The notes under the pieces were generated by a model, which made no database searches, was not told the DNA's origin, and saw only the letters and a list, made by a program, of their open reading frames with translations. A program made the translations under genes and the position numbers. This document shows positions 1-7,716 of a stretch of 57,096 nt of DNA, piece by piece (the first letter of the stretch is position 1; each line of letters starts with the position of its first letter). Origin of the DNA: Gordonia lacunae (GTDB lineage Bacteria; Actinomycetota; Actinomycetes; Mycobacteriales; Mycobacteriaceae); contig NZ_NGFO01000034.1 in NCBI RefSeq assembly GCF_002149015.1, forward strand, positions 1-57,096, in the 5' to 3' direction.

Positions 1-114
1 GGTGGGGGCCGCGTCGGACTCGGGGGCGCCCTTCGTGGCTCGCTGCGCTCGCACCTCAGGGAGCGGGGGTGGAATCTCGCCGGAGCCGGGGTTGGTCTCG
101 TCGGTGGTGGTCAT
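1..114 (-). CDS. jetB: JetB-like Wadjet subunit, N-terminal fragment
   Basis: The first 38 codons of a gene that runs off the left edge. Its ATG (112-114) overlaps the jetA stop codon as ATGA, so it is translationally coupled. JetB (DUF4194) follows jetA in Wadjet operons and is a MukE-like partner of the SMC-type ATPase JetC; that identity is inferred from position because the conserved domain lies outside the window. The visible residues are a low-complexity leader. Residues 17-30 (LPEVRAQRATKG core) are encoded by a copy of the dispersed repeat found all over this window, so the N-terminus appears to have been extended by, or built from, a repeat. An alternative downstream start cannot be excluded because the rest is missing. 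Confidence 0.6.
   Translation of the reverse strand, partial: MTTTDETNPGSGEIPPPLPEVRAQRATKGAPESDAAPT
24..67 (+). repeat. Dispersed family-1 repeat inside jetB
   Basis: One copy of the 'cccttcgtggctcg...cacctcagggagcgg' repeat, carrying a small inverted arm (gctcgctgcgctcgc). It lies wholly inside the predicted jetB reading frame and is read without a stop. The cobN copy at 46752-46883 is read in the same frame and orientation, giving the same LPE-x-R start. Confidence 0.8.
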
Positions 115-1625
115 TCGGCGTCGACCTCCGCAGTCGGAATCGGTTCGGTGAAGGTCAGGTCGGGCACTTCGATGGCGTGGTCGTCGCCGATGAGGGACCG
201 GAAGCGGACGGTGGTCATCGGTACCTTCTCCCCTGCCGCTTGCTGTTTCGAGGCCCACGACCACAGGACGATGACGTGCGCGAGGTACGGCTCCTCGAGT
301 CCGCCGATGACGTCGGCGAGGGCGACCGGCCCCGCGGCGACCGCAGCATTCACGGTGTCGGTGAGTTCGGTCGTGTCGACCTGACCGGACAGCGACGCGA
401 ACGAGGTGAGATCGGCGTCGACGGCGGCCGGGAGCGCCGGTGCGGGTGGGACGTGTTCGCGGATCTCGAAGGCGAGTCGGCCGATCGAGTTCACCGTCGG
501 CGCGGCCAGAGGTAGCTCGTAGCCGATGCGACGGTCCGCGAGGGACGTCTTGAGTAGCTCGTTGGCGGTGGCCAGGGCGTCGTTGAGCTGTCGGGCGAGA
601 CCGCGGCTCTGCTCCAGCGTCCCGGACGCGACGAAGCGTCGGATACGGCGTGCACACCGCTGCCGGGTGCGGCCGACCTCGGCCATCTGCTGGGTCACGA
701 GGCCGAAGAAGTTGTCCATCACCGACCGCAGGCCCGCGTCCATGGTCGGGAAGCTGGCGATGATCGTCTCGATGTCGGACTTCAGGCGGGCGCGACGCTC
801 TGGATCCTGGATCAGGTGCGAGAACGCCTGGTACGACGCGGACTGCGGCGAGTCGAGGAGCGCCTCGTAGTCGTCGAAGAGCTGGCGCTGGCGGTCGCGG
901 TAGGCGAGGTCGGAGTCGCCGGGGTCGTCGAGCAGCGCGGTGGTGATGCGGTCCAGCATCGTGCCGTACTGGCCGATGTCGGAGATGATCTGCTCCATCT
1001 GGTAACCGATGGTCCGGGCGGCGTCCTCGGCGACGCGCAGGTCGACCGGGGGTCGTCGGCCGGCGTCGAGGTCGGCGAGCTCGGCGTCGAGGTCGGACAT
1101 CTGCGCCTCGATCTCCGAACGGATCTGGTCGGGATCGTTGCTGACCTGACCAGCGACGCGTCGGAGCTCGGCGGCGATACCGGTGATGGAGCCGCCGGTG
1201 GCGATCGAATCCTCGCGACGCTGCCGCCGCATGAAGTCCAGGACCGACCGCGCCTCGCTGGTCAGGTGGCACAGGTTGGGGGCGTGCGGGTCGGTCGTGT
1301 CGGTGACGCGGTGCAGCCAGCCCTGCCGAGCCCAGAGTTTGACCAGTTCGAGGCCGGTTGCCTGATCGGTGAGGTCGAGGTCGGCGAGGTCGCGGTCCAG
1401 GCGCACCGTCAGCTCGGTCTCGGACAGTTTGGCGCCGTAGTCGAGGTGCCGCTCCATCAAGGTGACGTAGAGAGCCGAGTTGGTGGCCGCGAAGAGTCGG
1501 CCCACCGCCGATTTCTGGATCGAGCGGTTCGATTCCCACGCGTCGGCCAGCGTGAGCTGCACGGACTCGGCGCCGCTCGATGCGCCGGGGGCCTCGACCG
1601 GAGCCGGGAAGGCTGAGAACTCCAT
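111..1625 (-). CDS. jetA: JetA, DUF3375 Wadjet subunit
   Basis: 504-residue protein of the DUF3375 family, the kleisin-like (MukF-like) subunit of the Wadjet/JET system. JetABC form an SMC-type complex and JetD is the toprim nuclease that cuts circular plasmids (established for other Wadjet systems). Seen here: family length, a winged-helix-like N-terminal third with a 'LVKLWARQGWL' segment around residues 90-100, a long helical middle, and a C-terminal 'AHVIVLWSWASKQ' segment near the end. ATG at 1625 is preceded on the minus strand by GTGAGG; upstream in-frame codons run into the esterase promoter and gene and were rejected. The next gene starts in the stop codon (ATGA). jetC and jetD should lie beyond base 1. 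Divergent from the esterase gene with 124 bases between them. Confidence 0.85.
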   Translation of the reverse strand: MEFSAFPAPVEAPGASSGAESVQLTLADAWESNRSIQKSAVGRLFAATNSALYVTLMERHLDYGAKLSETELTVRLDRDLADLDLTDQATGLELVKLWARQGWLHRVTDTTDPHAPNLCHLTSEARSVLDFMRRQRREDSIATGGSITGIAAELRRVAGQVSNDPDQIRSEIEAQMSDLDAELADLDAGRRPPVDLRVAEDAARTIGYQMEQIISDIGQYGTMLDRITTALLDDPGDSDLAYRDRQRQLFDDYEALLDSPQSASYQAFSHLIQDPERRARLKSDIETIIASFPTMDAGLRSVMDNFFGLVTQQMAEVGRTRQRCARRIRRFVASGTLEQSRGLARQLNDALATANELLKTSLADRRIGYELPLAAPTVNSIGRLAFEIREHVPPAPALPAAVDADLTSFASLSGQVDTTELTDTVNAAVAAGPVALADVIGGLEEPYLAHVIVLWSWASKQQAAGEKVPMTTVRFRSLIGDDHAIEVPDLTFTEPIPTAEVDAE

Positions 1626-1749
1626 CGCCGCCTCACGGGGATCTCGGGGACTAGAGGACCCGGGTAGTCTGCCACGCCTGGCAGCTGCCGCCCCACCCGG
1701 TGGGTCGCGTGTCCAGCCGCGTGAGACGCGCGTCGCTACCCTGAGGCGC

Positions 1750-2865
1750 ATGGTGATGGCTGATCGTCCGGAGGTCCAGACCGCGTCGGCGCCGGTGACC
1801 GCGCTGACCGTCGTCGGACTCGCGCAGAGCATGATCAACGGGCTCGCGCGGGTGCCGTTCCGCAAGCCGTGGTCGGGTCCGTCCGGGCTGCTCGACAACC
1901 TCGGCCAGTCGGTCACCCGCCAGACCATCCGCGCGTTCATGGGCTACTCGATGGGACTGCCGATCGAGGAGTTCCGGTCGATGGAGAAAATGCTCGACGA
2001 CGTGTGCCGCGTCGTGATGCCGCCCTTCGTCGAACTGACCGACGGCGTCGAACTCACCGACGACATCGTCGGCGGCGTGCCCGGACTGTGGTGTCGCGCC
2101 AAGGCCAGCTCCGACGCCTACGTTGACGACGACGAGGACAAGGAAGAAATCGGCGCGACGATCCTCTACCTGCACGGCGGCGGATACATCGGCACCTCGC
2201 CGATGATGTACTCGGCCTTCGCGTCGTCGCTCGTGCGCATCTCGGGGCACGAGGTGTTCATCGCCGACTATCGGATGGCTCCCGAATTCCCCTTCCCCGC
2301 AGGTGTTCACGACGCCGCCGATGTCTACCGCGGGTTGTTGGGACGCGGCGTCGACCCCGACCACATCATCGTCGCCGGCGACTCCGGTGGCGGTGGGCTC
2401 GCGGCGTCGCTGGTGGCCTACCTTCGCGACCACGACCTGCCGCGTCCCGGCGCGCTCGCACTGTTCTCCCCCGAGATCGACCTCGATCTCGACCACCCGT
2501 CGGTCACCGAGAACGCCCCGTACGACATCCTGCCCTGGAGCATCCCGGTGACGCCGTATCTGCACGGCGTCCAACCGAACGACGCGCGGGTGTCGCCGGT
2601 CAACGCCGAGCCCGACCCGTCCTGGTTCCCGCCGACGTTCGTGTGCTGGGGCGGCAGCGAGATGTTCCGCGACGGCATACGCGACTTCGCGGCACGGCTC
2701 GAGGCGTCGGACGTGACGACGCATGCCATCGAAGAACCCGGCATGTTCCACGTGTTCCCCATCCTCATGCCGTGGGCCGAGGCGTCGAAGCGGGTGTTCC
2801 GGGCGTTGTCCGAGTTGGCGGACGGGCACGTCGAAAGTGATCCGGAGGCTGTGCAGACGCACTGA
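1750..2865 (+). CDS. Alpha/beta hydrolase, HSL-family esterase
   Basis: 371-residue carboxylesterase/lipase of the hormone-sensitive lipase group (similar in type to mycobacterial Lip proteins). Visible motifs: oxyanion-hole HGGG in 'LYLHGGGYIG', nucleophile elbow GDSGGG, an Asp in 'EMFRDGIRDF' and a His in 'GMFHVF' in the expected order. An acidic insertion (DDDEDKEE) precedes the HGGG strand. ATG 1750 follows a GAGG motif at 5-8 bases; a second ATG two codons on (1756) is an alternative. Probably acts on short-chain acyl esters; the natural substrate is unknown. Followed by repeats rather than by a co-directional gene, so likely monocistronic. Confidence 0.85.
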   Translation: MVMADRPEVQTASAPVTALTVVGLAQSMINGLARVPFRKPWSGPSGLLDNLGQSVTRQTIRAFMGYSMGLPIEEFRSMEKMLDDVCRVVMPPFVELTDGVELTDDIVGGVPGLWCRAKASSDAYVDDDEDKEEIGATILYLHGGGYIGTSPMMYSAFASSLVRISGHEVFIADYRMAPEFPFPAGVHDAADVYRGLLGRGVDPDHIIVAGDSGGGGLAASLVAYLRDHDLPRPGALALFSPEIDLDLDHPSVTENAPYDILPWSIPVTPYLHGVQPNDARVSPVNAEPDPSWFPPTFVCWGGSEMFRDGIRDFAARLEASDVTTHAIEEPGMFHVFPILMPWAEASKRVFRALSELADGHVESDPEAVQTH

Positions 2866-2877
2866 GGGTCGTGGCGC

Positions 2878-3072
2878 GCCCTTCGTGGCTCGTCGCTTTC
2901 GCTCCTCGCACCTCAGGGAGCAAGGGGGGTTGCGGGGACCCTTCGTGACGGCCCTCCGCAAGCTCCGGGCCTCCTCAGGGAGCGGTGGGAGCTCGGCCTT
3001 CGCAAGCTCCGGGCCTCCTCAGGGAGCGGTGGGAGCTCGGCCTCCGCAAGCTCCGGGCCTCCTCAGGGAGCA
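2878..3072 (+). repeat. Cluster of four family-1 dispersed repeats
   Basis: Four consecutive copies, each ending in 'ctcagggagc'. The first has the arm 'gctcgtcgctttcgctcctcgc'; the other three have 'ctccgcaagctccgggcctc' or a one-base variant. The conserved end forms a small GCTCC-TCAG-GGAGC-type hairpin in some copies. The cluster fills the gap between the convergent esterase and ZIP genes, a position where a bidirectional terminator would be expected. Confidence 0.85.
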
Positions 3073-3082
3073 GATGACGCGG

Positions 3083-3769
3083 TCAGCCGAGGACGAACGC
3101 GAGCAGGAAACCTGCTGCGGTCGCGAGGCCGACCCACCAACCGCCCTCGCGGTAGGCCTCCGGCATCAGGGAGTTGGCGAGCACGCCCAACGTCGCGCCG
3201 CCGGCGAACGCCTGGACGACGCTGATCGCGGTCGATGGGATGGCGTCGGCCATCGCGTAACCGCCCACCGTGACGGCAACCAGGACAACGGCGGTGAACG
3301 TCCACATCGCCAGCGCCGAGCGGCCCGAGGCGTCGTGCTCGCGGCGCATCAACGACGCGCCGCTCACCGCTTCCGGGACGTTGCCGACCGCGATCGCCAC
3401 CACCAGCACGAGCGAACCACCCGCGGTCAGCGAGACGCCGAGCGCGGTGTTCTCCGGCACGCCGTCGAGGAAGACGCCGATCATCAGTGCGGGACCGATC
3501 GCCGACGACCCGAGCTTGGTTTCGACGAGACGATCGGCGACGACGTAGACCGCGGTCCCGGAGAACAGCGCGAGGGCCGCCACGCCGGTGCCGGCCTGGG
3601 TGAAGGCGGGTTCGAATAGTTCGGTCGACACAGCCGCGATCATCGTGCCCGCGCCGAACGCCATCAGCGTCGCCAGGATCGGATTCGGCAGGTCCCACCG
3701 CAGACCGATCGCCGCACCGACCGCGATCGGAATGGCGGTCGCGAGGCCGTACAGAACTGCAGTCAGCAT
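3083..3769 (-). CDS. ZIP-family metal transporter
   Basis: 228-residue integral membrane protein with about seven or eight hydrophobic segments, resembling bacterial ZIP (zinc/iron permease-like) transporters. Diagnostic segments are 'LMAFGAGTMIAAVSTELFEPA' in parts, 'FLDGVPENTALGVSL' and 'AIAVGNVPEAVSGA', corresponding to the metal-site helices IV and V. In classical ZIPs the helix IV motif has a His before the PE(G) pair; here the equivalent position reads Asp (LDGVPEN), so metal selectivity may differ. ATG at 3769; an upstream extension would read into the repeat cluster (MRRAVTKG, repeat-derived) and was rejected. Confidence 0.75.
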   Translation of the reverse strand: MLTAVLYGLATAIPIAVGAAIGLRWDLPNPILATLMAFGAGTMIAAVSTELFEPAFTQAGTGVAALALFSGTAVYVVADRLVETKLGSSAIGPALMIGVFLDGVPENTALGVSLTAGGSLVLVVAIAVGNVPEAVSGASLMRREHDASGRSALAMWTFTAVVLVAVTVGGYAMADAIPSTAISVVQAFAGGATLGVLANSLMPEAYREGGWWVGLATAAGFLLAFVLG

Positions 3770-3839
3770 GACGACAAGGTTGCCCCGTGTCGCGGGTGAT
3801 GGCGAGTGCGGCGCGCACAGGTGTAGTCGCTGGTTGCGG

Positions 3840-4090
3840 AGACCCTTCGTGACGGCCCTCCGCAAGCTCCGGACCTCCTCAGGGAACAGGGGTGCATGGC
3901 CCTCCGCAAGCTCCGGGCCTCCTCAGGGAGCAGGGGGGTGCACGGGACTCCGCTGGCTCCGGACCTCCTCAGGGAGCAGGGGGTGCACGGCCTCCGCAAG
4001 CTCCGGACCTCCTCAGGGAGCAGGGGGGTCGCCTTCGCTCGTCGCGCCTCAGGGCTGCGAGTGGTGGTTGCTCGCACCTCACGGAGCGAG
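3840..4090 (+). repeat. Cluster of family-1 dispersed repeats
   Basis: About six copies in tandem, most with the 'ctccgcaagctccggacctcctcagggagc' type arm and small variations; the last copies are degenerate ('cgctcgtcgcgcctcagggctgcg'). They lie between the ZIP gene promoter side and the nit cluster leader. No credible gene is present here. Confidence 0.85.
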
Positions 4091-4102
4091 AGCCGATCAA
4101 GG

Positions 4103-4135
4103 ATCCGCAATCCAACAGGTCACGGAATTGCGGAT
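4103..4135. promoter_or_regulatory. Inverted repeat upstream of nit cluster
   Basis: ATCCGCAAT at 4103-4111 and its exact complement ATTGCGGAT at 4127-4135, separated by 15 bases. This could be an operator or a weak RNA hairpin; no regulator family is assigned. A -10-like TACACT at 4167-4172 lies just downstream. Confidence 0.4.
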
Positions 4136-4180
4136 ACCTCGATGGACCGTGCTGTGGGGTGAGGGATACACTGGACCACG

Positions 4181-4230
4181 TCCGACGAACCGGTCAGACC
4201 CCCGACCCGACCGGTTCGTCGGATATTTTT
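4181..4230 (+). terminator. Strong hairpin with T-rich tail in nit leader
   Basis: A perfect 15-bp stem, TCCGACGAACCGGTC (4181-4195) with GACCGGTTCGTCGGA (4209-4223), a 13-base loop, followed by TATTTTT. This is the form of an intrinsic terminator on the plus strand. No plus-strand gene ends nearby, so it is either an insulating terminator after the repeat cluster or an attenuator in the leader of the nit operon 265 bases downstream. Protein-operator function of the palindromic arms is also possible. Confidence 0.6.
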
Positions 4231-4248
4231 GTGTCCGGCTTCGCGCGT

Positions 4249-4262
4249 GTCGGTCGACCGAC
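4249..4262. promoter_or_regulatory. Perfect 14-base palindrome
   Basis: GTCGGTCGACCGAC is fully self-complementary and sits 226 bases before the first nit gene, between the leader hairpin and the GlnR-like site. A candidate operator for a dimeric regulator; the regulator is not identifiable from the sequence. Confidence 0.3.
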
Positions 4263-4293
4263 CAGGGTCGTGTTACGCGAATCCGTGGTTTCT

Positions 4294-4320
4294 TTATTCC
4301 GCCGGAAACCATTCGGTAAT
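4294..4320 (+). promoter_or_regulatory. Possible GlnR-type nitrogen-control site
   Basis: TTATT-n6-GAAAC-n6-GTAAT at 4294-4320 keeps the 5-6-5 spacing of the actinobacterial GlnR consensus (gTnAC-n6-GaAAC repeated). Only the middle GAAAC and the GTAAT half match well. It is offered because the downstream cluster belongs to a family tied to nitrogen starvation; the match is partial. Confidence 0.25.
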
Positions 4321-4487
4321 CGACGGCGAGTGAACTGTGTGTTGTAGCAAGCACTAGCTACTCGATGAAACCGGATCTCCGGTCGAACCACTCAGGGCAA
4401 TGATGCCCGACCCACCCTCGCACGTCGAGCCGCCATGCGGCCGAACACTCAGAGACACCGTCTCGTCTCGCCATCCCAGGAGTTCTT

Positions 4488-5012
4488 GTGTCTTCTTTCG
4501 ACGAAACCATCACCGAGAACATCGCCGCGTCGCTGGCGGAGATCCCGCACCCCTCACTTCCCAAGGGCTCCAACATCTATGGCGGCACCAAGATCTTCCC
4601 CGACTACCAGGCGGAGAACGGTGAATCGTACTTCACGCTCGTGCACGGCATCGCGCACGAGTCGTCGGTGTCGTTCGTCGCTGTCCTACAGGCCACCCGC
4701 GCGCTGCGCAAGGGCTTCGAGTCGGCGATGTACTTCTACGGGCCCGGAGCCATCAATTGCCTTGCCACACGGGGATTCCCGACAACCGGCGACTCCGGAT
4801 TCCCGGGCGAGCAGAACATCAACAACTCGCTCGAGACCTTCATCTCCGAGGGCGGCACCGTGTTCTGCTGTCGCTTCGGTCTCGCCCTGCACGGCGGACG
4901 CGAGGAGGACCTGATCGAAGGCGTCATCCCGGCGCACCCGCTCGACGTCCAGGACGCACTCATCCACTACGCCCGCAAGGGCGCGATCATCAACTCGACC
5001 TACATGGTCTGA
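4488..5012 (+). CDS. MSMEG_0572/Sll0783-family Nit1C protein
   Basis: 174-residue protein recognised as the MSMEG_0572/Sll0783 family, the usual first member of Nit1C nitrilase clusters; the cyanobacterial homologue is linked to the nitrogen-starvation response. Biochemical role unknown. Recognisable stretches are 'YGGTKIFPDYQAENG', 'GIAHESSVSFVAVLQATRAL' and the Cys-containing 'TVFCCRFGLALHGGREEDL'. No signal peptide or membrane helix. The GTG start (4488) is preceded by AGGAG at 4478-4482. First gene of the cluster; its long untranslated leader carries several dyads and a terminator-like hairpin. A family-2 repeat separates it from the nitrilase gene. Confidence 0.9.
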   Translation: MSSFDETITENIAASLAEIPHPSLPKGSNIYGGTKIFPDYQAENGESYFTLVHGIAHESSVSFVAVLQATRALRKGFESAMYFYGPGAINCLATRGFPTTGDSGFPGEQNINNSLETFISEGGTVFCCRFGLALHGGREEDLIEGVIPAHPLDVQDALIHYARKGAIINSTYMV

Positions 5013-5037
5013 GTTCGCGCCAGATTTGTTGTCTGGG

Positions 5038-5092
5038 AGTGGTTTCGACACGGCTCGTCGCTATCGCTCCTCACCTGCTCAACCAGCAGGGG
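5038..5092 (+). repeat. Family-2 dispersed repeat
   Basis: 'gtggtttcgacacggctcg' start and 'tgctcaaccagcagg' end, with the internal arm gctcgtcgctatcgctcctc that is also used by family-1 copies. It fills most of the gap between the first two nit genes. Confidence 0.75.
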
Positions 5093-5131
5093 TTGATCAA
5101 CCATCAAACCATCACCGACTCCGGGAAGCAC

Positions 5132-6043
5132 ATGATCACCATCGGAACCGTCGCGGCGAACTTCACCCGCGATCTCGAGCAGAACTACGCGACGATCGAA
5201 CAGTACGTCGCCGAGGCACGAACGCAGGGCGTCGACTTCCTGGTGTTCCCGGAGGCGGCGATCGGCGGATACCTGTCGTCGTTGGGCAACCACGGCGACA
5301 CCCAGAAGAACAGCACCCGGTCGTTGCCGCCGGCGATTTCCCTCGACGGGCCCGAGATCGCTCGGGTGCAGTCCATCGTCGGAGACCTGGTGGTGGCGAT
5401 CGGATTCTGCGAACTCGGCGAGGACGGCGAGACCCGCTACAACACGGCCGCCGTCCTCGACGGGAACCGCATCTACGGCAGCTACCGCAAGGTCCATCAG
5501 CCGCTGGGCGAGAACATGTCGTACTCGTCGGGCACCGGTTACGACGTCTTCGACACTCCCGTCGGCCGGATCGGCCTCCAGATCTGTTACGACAAGGCCT
5601 TTCCCGAGGCGGCCCGGATCATGGCGCTCAAGGGCGCCGAGATCATCGCCAGTCTGTCCGCGTGGCCCGCGGCGCGCACCGCGACCGCAGAGAATCTGCA
5701 GGACGACCGTTGGACGTACCGGTTCAACCTCTTCGACACCGCGCGTGCCCTGGAGAATCAGGTGTTCTGGGTTGCGGCCAACCAGAGCGGCACTTTCGGG
5801 TCCTTGCGCTATGTAGGTAATGCCAAGATCGTCGATCCCGGTGGGAACATCCTCGACACAACGCTTCTCGGGAGCGGCATGGCCGTCGCCGAGGTGGACA
5901 TCGCGGAGAGCTTCACCGCCATGCGCGCCGGCATGTTCCATCTGCGGGACCGGCGGCCCGAGGTGTACGGGATGCTCGTCGAGGCCGACACCGACCCCGA
6001 CACCAGTGCTGACTTCGCCTGGCGGGACCTCGCCCATGCCTGA
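5132..6043 (+). CDS. Nitrilase (Nit1C, Sll0784 type)
   Basis: 303-residue carbon-nitrogen hydrolase of the nitrilase superfamily, the catalytic centre of Nit1C clusters. The catalytic triad is intact: Glu41 (FPEAAIGGY), Lys120 (YRKVHQP) and Cys152 (LQICYDKAFPE). Family members hydrolyse nitriles to carboxylate and ammonia; Nit1C nitrilases have been tied to bacterial growth on cyanide-derived nitrogen (literature recalled). ATG 5132 lies behind GGGAAG; longer in-frame upstream sequence overlaps the preceding gene and was rejected. The stop codon region overlaps the start of the next gene by 8 bases. The residues at 152-155 (CYDK) rather than the CWE of canonical arylnitrilases are typical of this subgroup as far as I recall. 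Confidence 0.92.
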   Translation: MITIGTVAANFTRDLEQNYATIEQYVAEARTQGVDFLVFPEAAIGGYLSSLGNHGDTQKNSTRSLPPAISLDGPEIARVQSIVGDLVVAIGFCELGEDGETRYNTAAVLDGNRIYGSYRKVHQPLGENMSYSSGTGYDVFDTPVGRIGLQICYDKAFPEAARIMALKGAEIIASLSAWPAARTATAENLQDDRWTYRFNLFDTARALENQVFWVAANQSGTFGSLRYVGNAKIVDPGGNILDTTLLGSGMAVAEVDIAESFTAMRAGMFHLRDRRPEVYGMLVEADTDPDTSADFAWRDLAHA

Positions 6044-6395
6044 GATGACCGTCCAGGTGCGCTGGCCCGACGGCCTGTCGCGTCACTACTACTCCCCCAG
6101 CCTCGTGCTGCATGACCATCTCGCGCCGGGAATGTATCGCGTCGACGACTTCCGGTCGCGGGCCACCACGGCACTCGACGAGGCCAGTGCACGGGTCCGC
6201 GCCAAGTACGGATTCGCCTGCACATCGGCCGCGGCGTCGGCGGAGGAGATCGCCGTCGACGCTGCTCGACATCCCGATTCCGCTGAGGTCGAGGTGGTGT
6301 CGATGTACCCGCCGTTGCCGGTTGCGGAGGTGGCTTCGATACGGGCCGTCGCTTCGCTCCGGCCCGGATCATCCAGCAGTGAGGAGCTCTCATGA
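6036..6395 (+). CDS. MSMEG_0570-family Nit1C protein
   Basis: 119-residue protein of the MSMEG_0570 nitrogen-starvation family: 'MTVQVRWPDGLSRHYYSPS' near the N-terminus and 'YGFACTSAAASAEEI' in the middle. Function unknown; always found with the nitrilase. ATG 6036 overlaps the nitrilase end; ATG 6045 is a possible alternative giving MTVQV as N-terminus. The last ~24 residues (VAEVASIRAVASLRPGSS...) are encoded by a family-2 dispersed repeat at 6329-6380 and look like an acquired tail beyond the usual family end. The stop overlaps the next start (ATGA). Confidence 0.85.
   Translation: MPEMTVQVRWPDGLSRHYYSPSLVLHDHLAPGMYRVDDFRSRATTALDEASARVRAKYGFACTSAAASAEEIAVDAARHPDSAEVEVVSMYPPLPVAEVASIRAVASLRPGSSSSEELS
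6329..6380 (+). repeat. Family-2 repeat forming a C-terminal tail
   Basis: 'ggtggcttcgatacgggccg' with arm 'gggccgtcgcttcgctccggcccg' and end 'atccagcag'. It has a clear stem (cgggcc/ggcccg) and is translated as the C-terminus of the MSMEG_0570-like protein. Confidence 0.6.
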
Positions 6396-7663
6396 AGTCA
6401 CACGTGCCGGTCGTCGTCATCGGCGGCGGACAAGCCGGGCTCTCGGTCAGCTGGTACCTCGGGCGGGCGGGCGTCGAGCACCTCGTCGTCGAAGCGGACA
6501 CCGCGGTTCATGCGTGGGCCGACAAGCGCTGGGACAATTTCACTCTCGTGACGCCCAACTGGCACTGCAAGCTTCCCGGGTACACCTACGACGGCCCCGA
6601 TCCGGACGGGTTCATGACGCGCGACCAGGTCGTCGAGTGGCTGCACGGGTGGCTGGAGACCTTCGAACCGCCGCTCGTCGAACACACGAAGGTCACGCGG
6701 TTGCAGCGGCTGTCCGGTGATCGGTTCGAGCTGACACTCGACGGCCCCGACGGAATGCGGTCGGTCACCTGCGATCAGGCCGTCATCGCGACCGGTGGAT
6801 ATCCGCTGCCGGTGGTGCCACCGTTCGCGTCGTCGCTGGATCCGGCTGTGCACCAGGTGCACTCCGAGGAGTACTTCAACCCCGAGCAACTGCCCGACGG
6901 TTCGGTGCTGGTCGTCGGGTCGGGGCAGTCGGGCACGCAGATCGCCGAGGACCTCCACCTCGCGGGCCGGCAGGTGCACCTCGCGATCGGCAACGCGCCG
7001 AGGGTCGCCCGGTTCTACCGCGGGCGCGACTGCATGACATGGCTTTCCGACATGGGTCTCTACGACACCCCGACCCAGGAGTACCCCGGCGGCCGGGCGG
7101 CGCAGGAGAAGACGAATCACTACGTCACCGGCCGCGACGGTGGTCGCGACATCGACCTCCGACGATTCGCGACCGAGGGGATGAAGCTCTACGGCGTCCT
7201 CACCGACGGGAAGGATGCGGAGCTGCGGTTCGCGCCGACACTGACCGCTGCGCTCGACCGGGCCGACGCGGTGTACAACTCCATCTGCGGTGACATCGAC
7301 CGTCACATCGAGAAGCTGGGCATCGAGGCGCCGGAAGCGTCCCGGTATGAACCGGTGTGGGCGCCCGAGGTCGATCCGACCGAACTCGACCTTGCCGCCG
7401 AAGGCGTCACCTCCATCATCTGGGCGATCGGCTACCGGCCCGACTACCGGTGGATCGAGGCCAGCGCGTTCGACGGCGGTGGCCGGCCCATGCAGACGCG
7501 CGGGATCACCGAGGTGCCCGGGCTCAGCTTCATCGGGCTGCCGTGGATGCACACCTGGGGCTCCGGGCGGTTCCTCGGTATCGACCGCGACGCGCGGTAT
7601 GTGGCGGAGCATGTGGTCGAGTCGGTTTGTGATGGACGCGCGCGGTTGGTTGTTGCGCAGTAG
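6392..7663 (+). CDS. MSMEG_0569-family flavin-dependent oxidoreductase
   Basis: 423-residue FAD/NAD(P)-binding protein of the flavoprotein monooxygenase type found in Nit1C clusters. FAD Rossmann motif GGGQAG at residues ~8-13 (VVVIGGGQAGLSVSWYLG); second dinucleotide motif 'VLVVGSGQSGTQIAEDL' near residue 172 for NAD(P)H; a C-terminal 'IWAIGYRPDY' ATG-like motif. Presumably oxidises the substrate or intermediate of the nitrilase pathway; the actual substrate is unknown. Starts within the previous stop (ATGA). Followed by a 332-base gap filled with repeats before the radical SAM gene, the only large gap in the cluster. Confidence 0.9.
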   Translation: MKSHVPVVVIGGGQAGLSVSWYLGRAGVEHLVVEADTAVHAWADKRWDNFTLVTPNWHCKLPGYTYDGPDPDGFMTRDQVVEWLHGWLETFEPPLVEHTKVTRLQRLSGDRFELTLDGPDGMRSVTCDQAVIATGGYPLPVVPPFASSLDPAVHQVHSEEYFNPEQLPDGSVLVVGSGQSGTQIAEDLHLAGRQVHLAIGNAPRVARFYRGRDCMTWLSDMGLYDTPTQEYPGGRAAQEKTNHYVTGRDGGRDIDLRRFATEGMKLYGVLTDGKDAELRFAPTLTAALDRADAVYNSICGDIDRHIEKLGIEAPEASRYEPVWAPEVDPTELDLAAEGVTSIIWAIGYRPDYRWIEASAFDGGGRPMQTRGITEVPGLSFIGLPWMHTWGSGRFLGIDRDARYVAEHVVESVCDGRARLVVAQ

Positions 7664-7716
7664 GTGTGGGACTTGTGTGAGCGCCGGGATTGCGTTGTCG
7701 AGGGTGGGTCACCAGC

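Noticed and set aside
1626..1940. N-terminal extension of jetA
   Set aside because: The extra ~105 residues cover the divergent esterase start and do not look like DUF3375.
3063..3818. Arg-rich frame overlapping the ZIP gene
   Set aside because: Another frame on the same strand as the ZIP gene; no hydrophobic segments, whereas the chosen frame has clear membrane helices.
4181..4223. Terminator of the ZIP gene
   Set aside because: ZIP is transcribed away from this position; the T-tract is oriented for plus-strand transcription.
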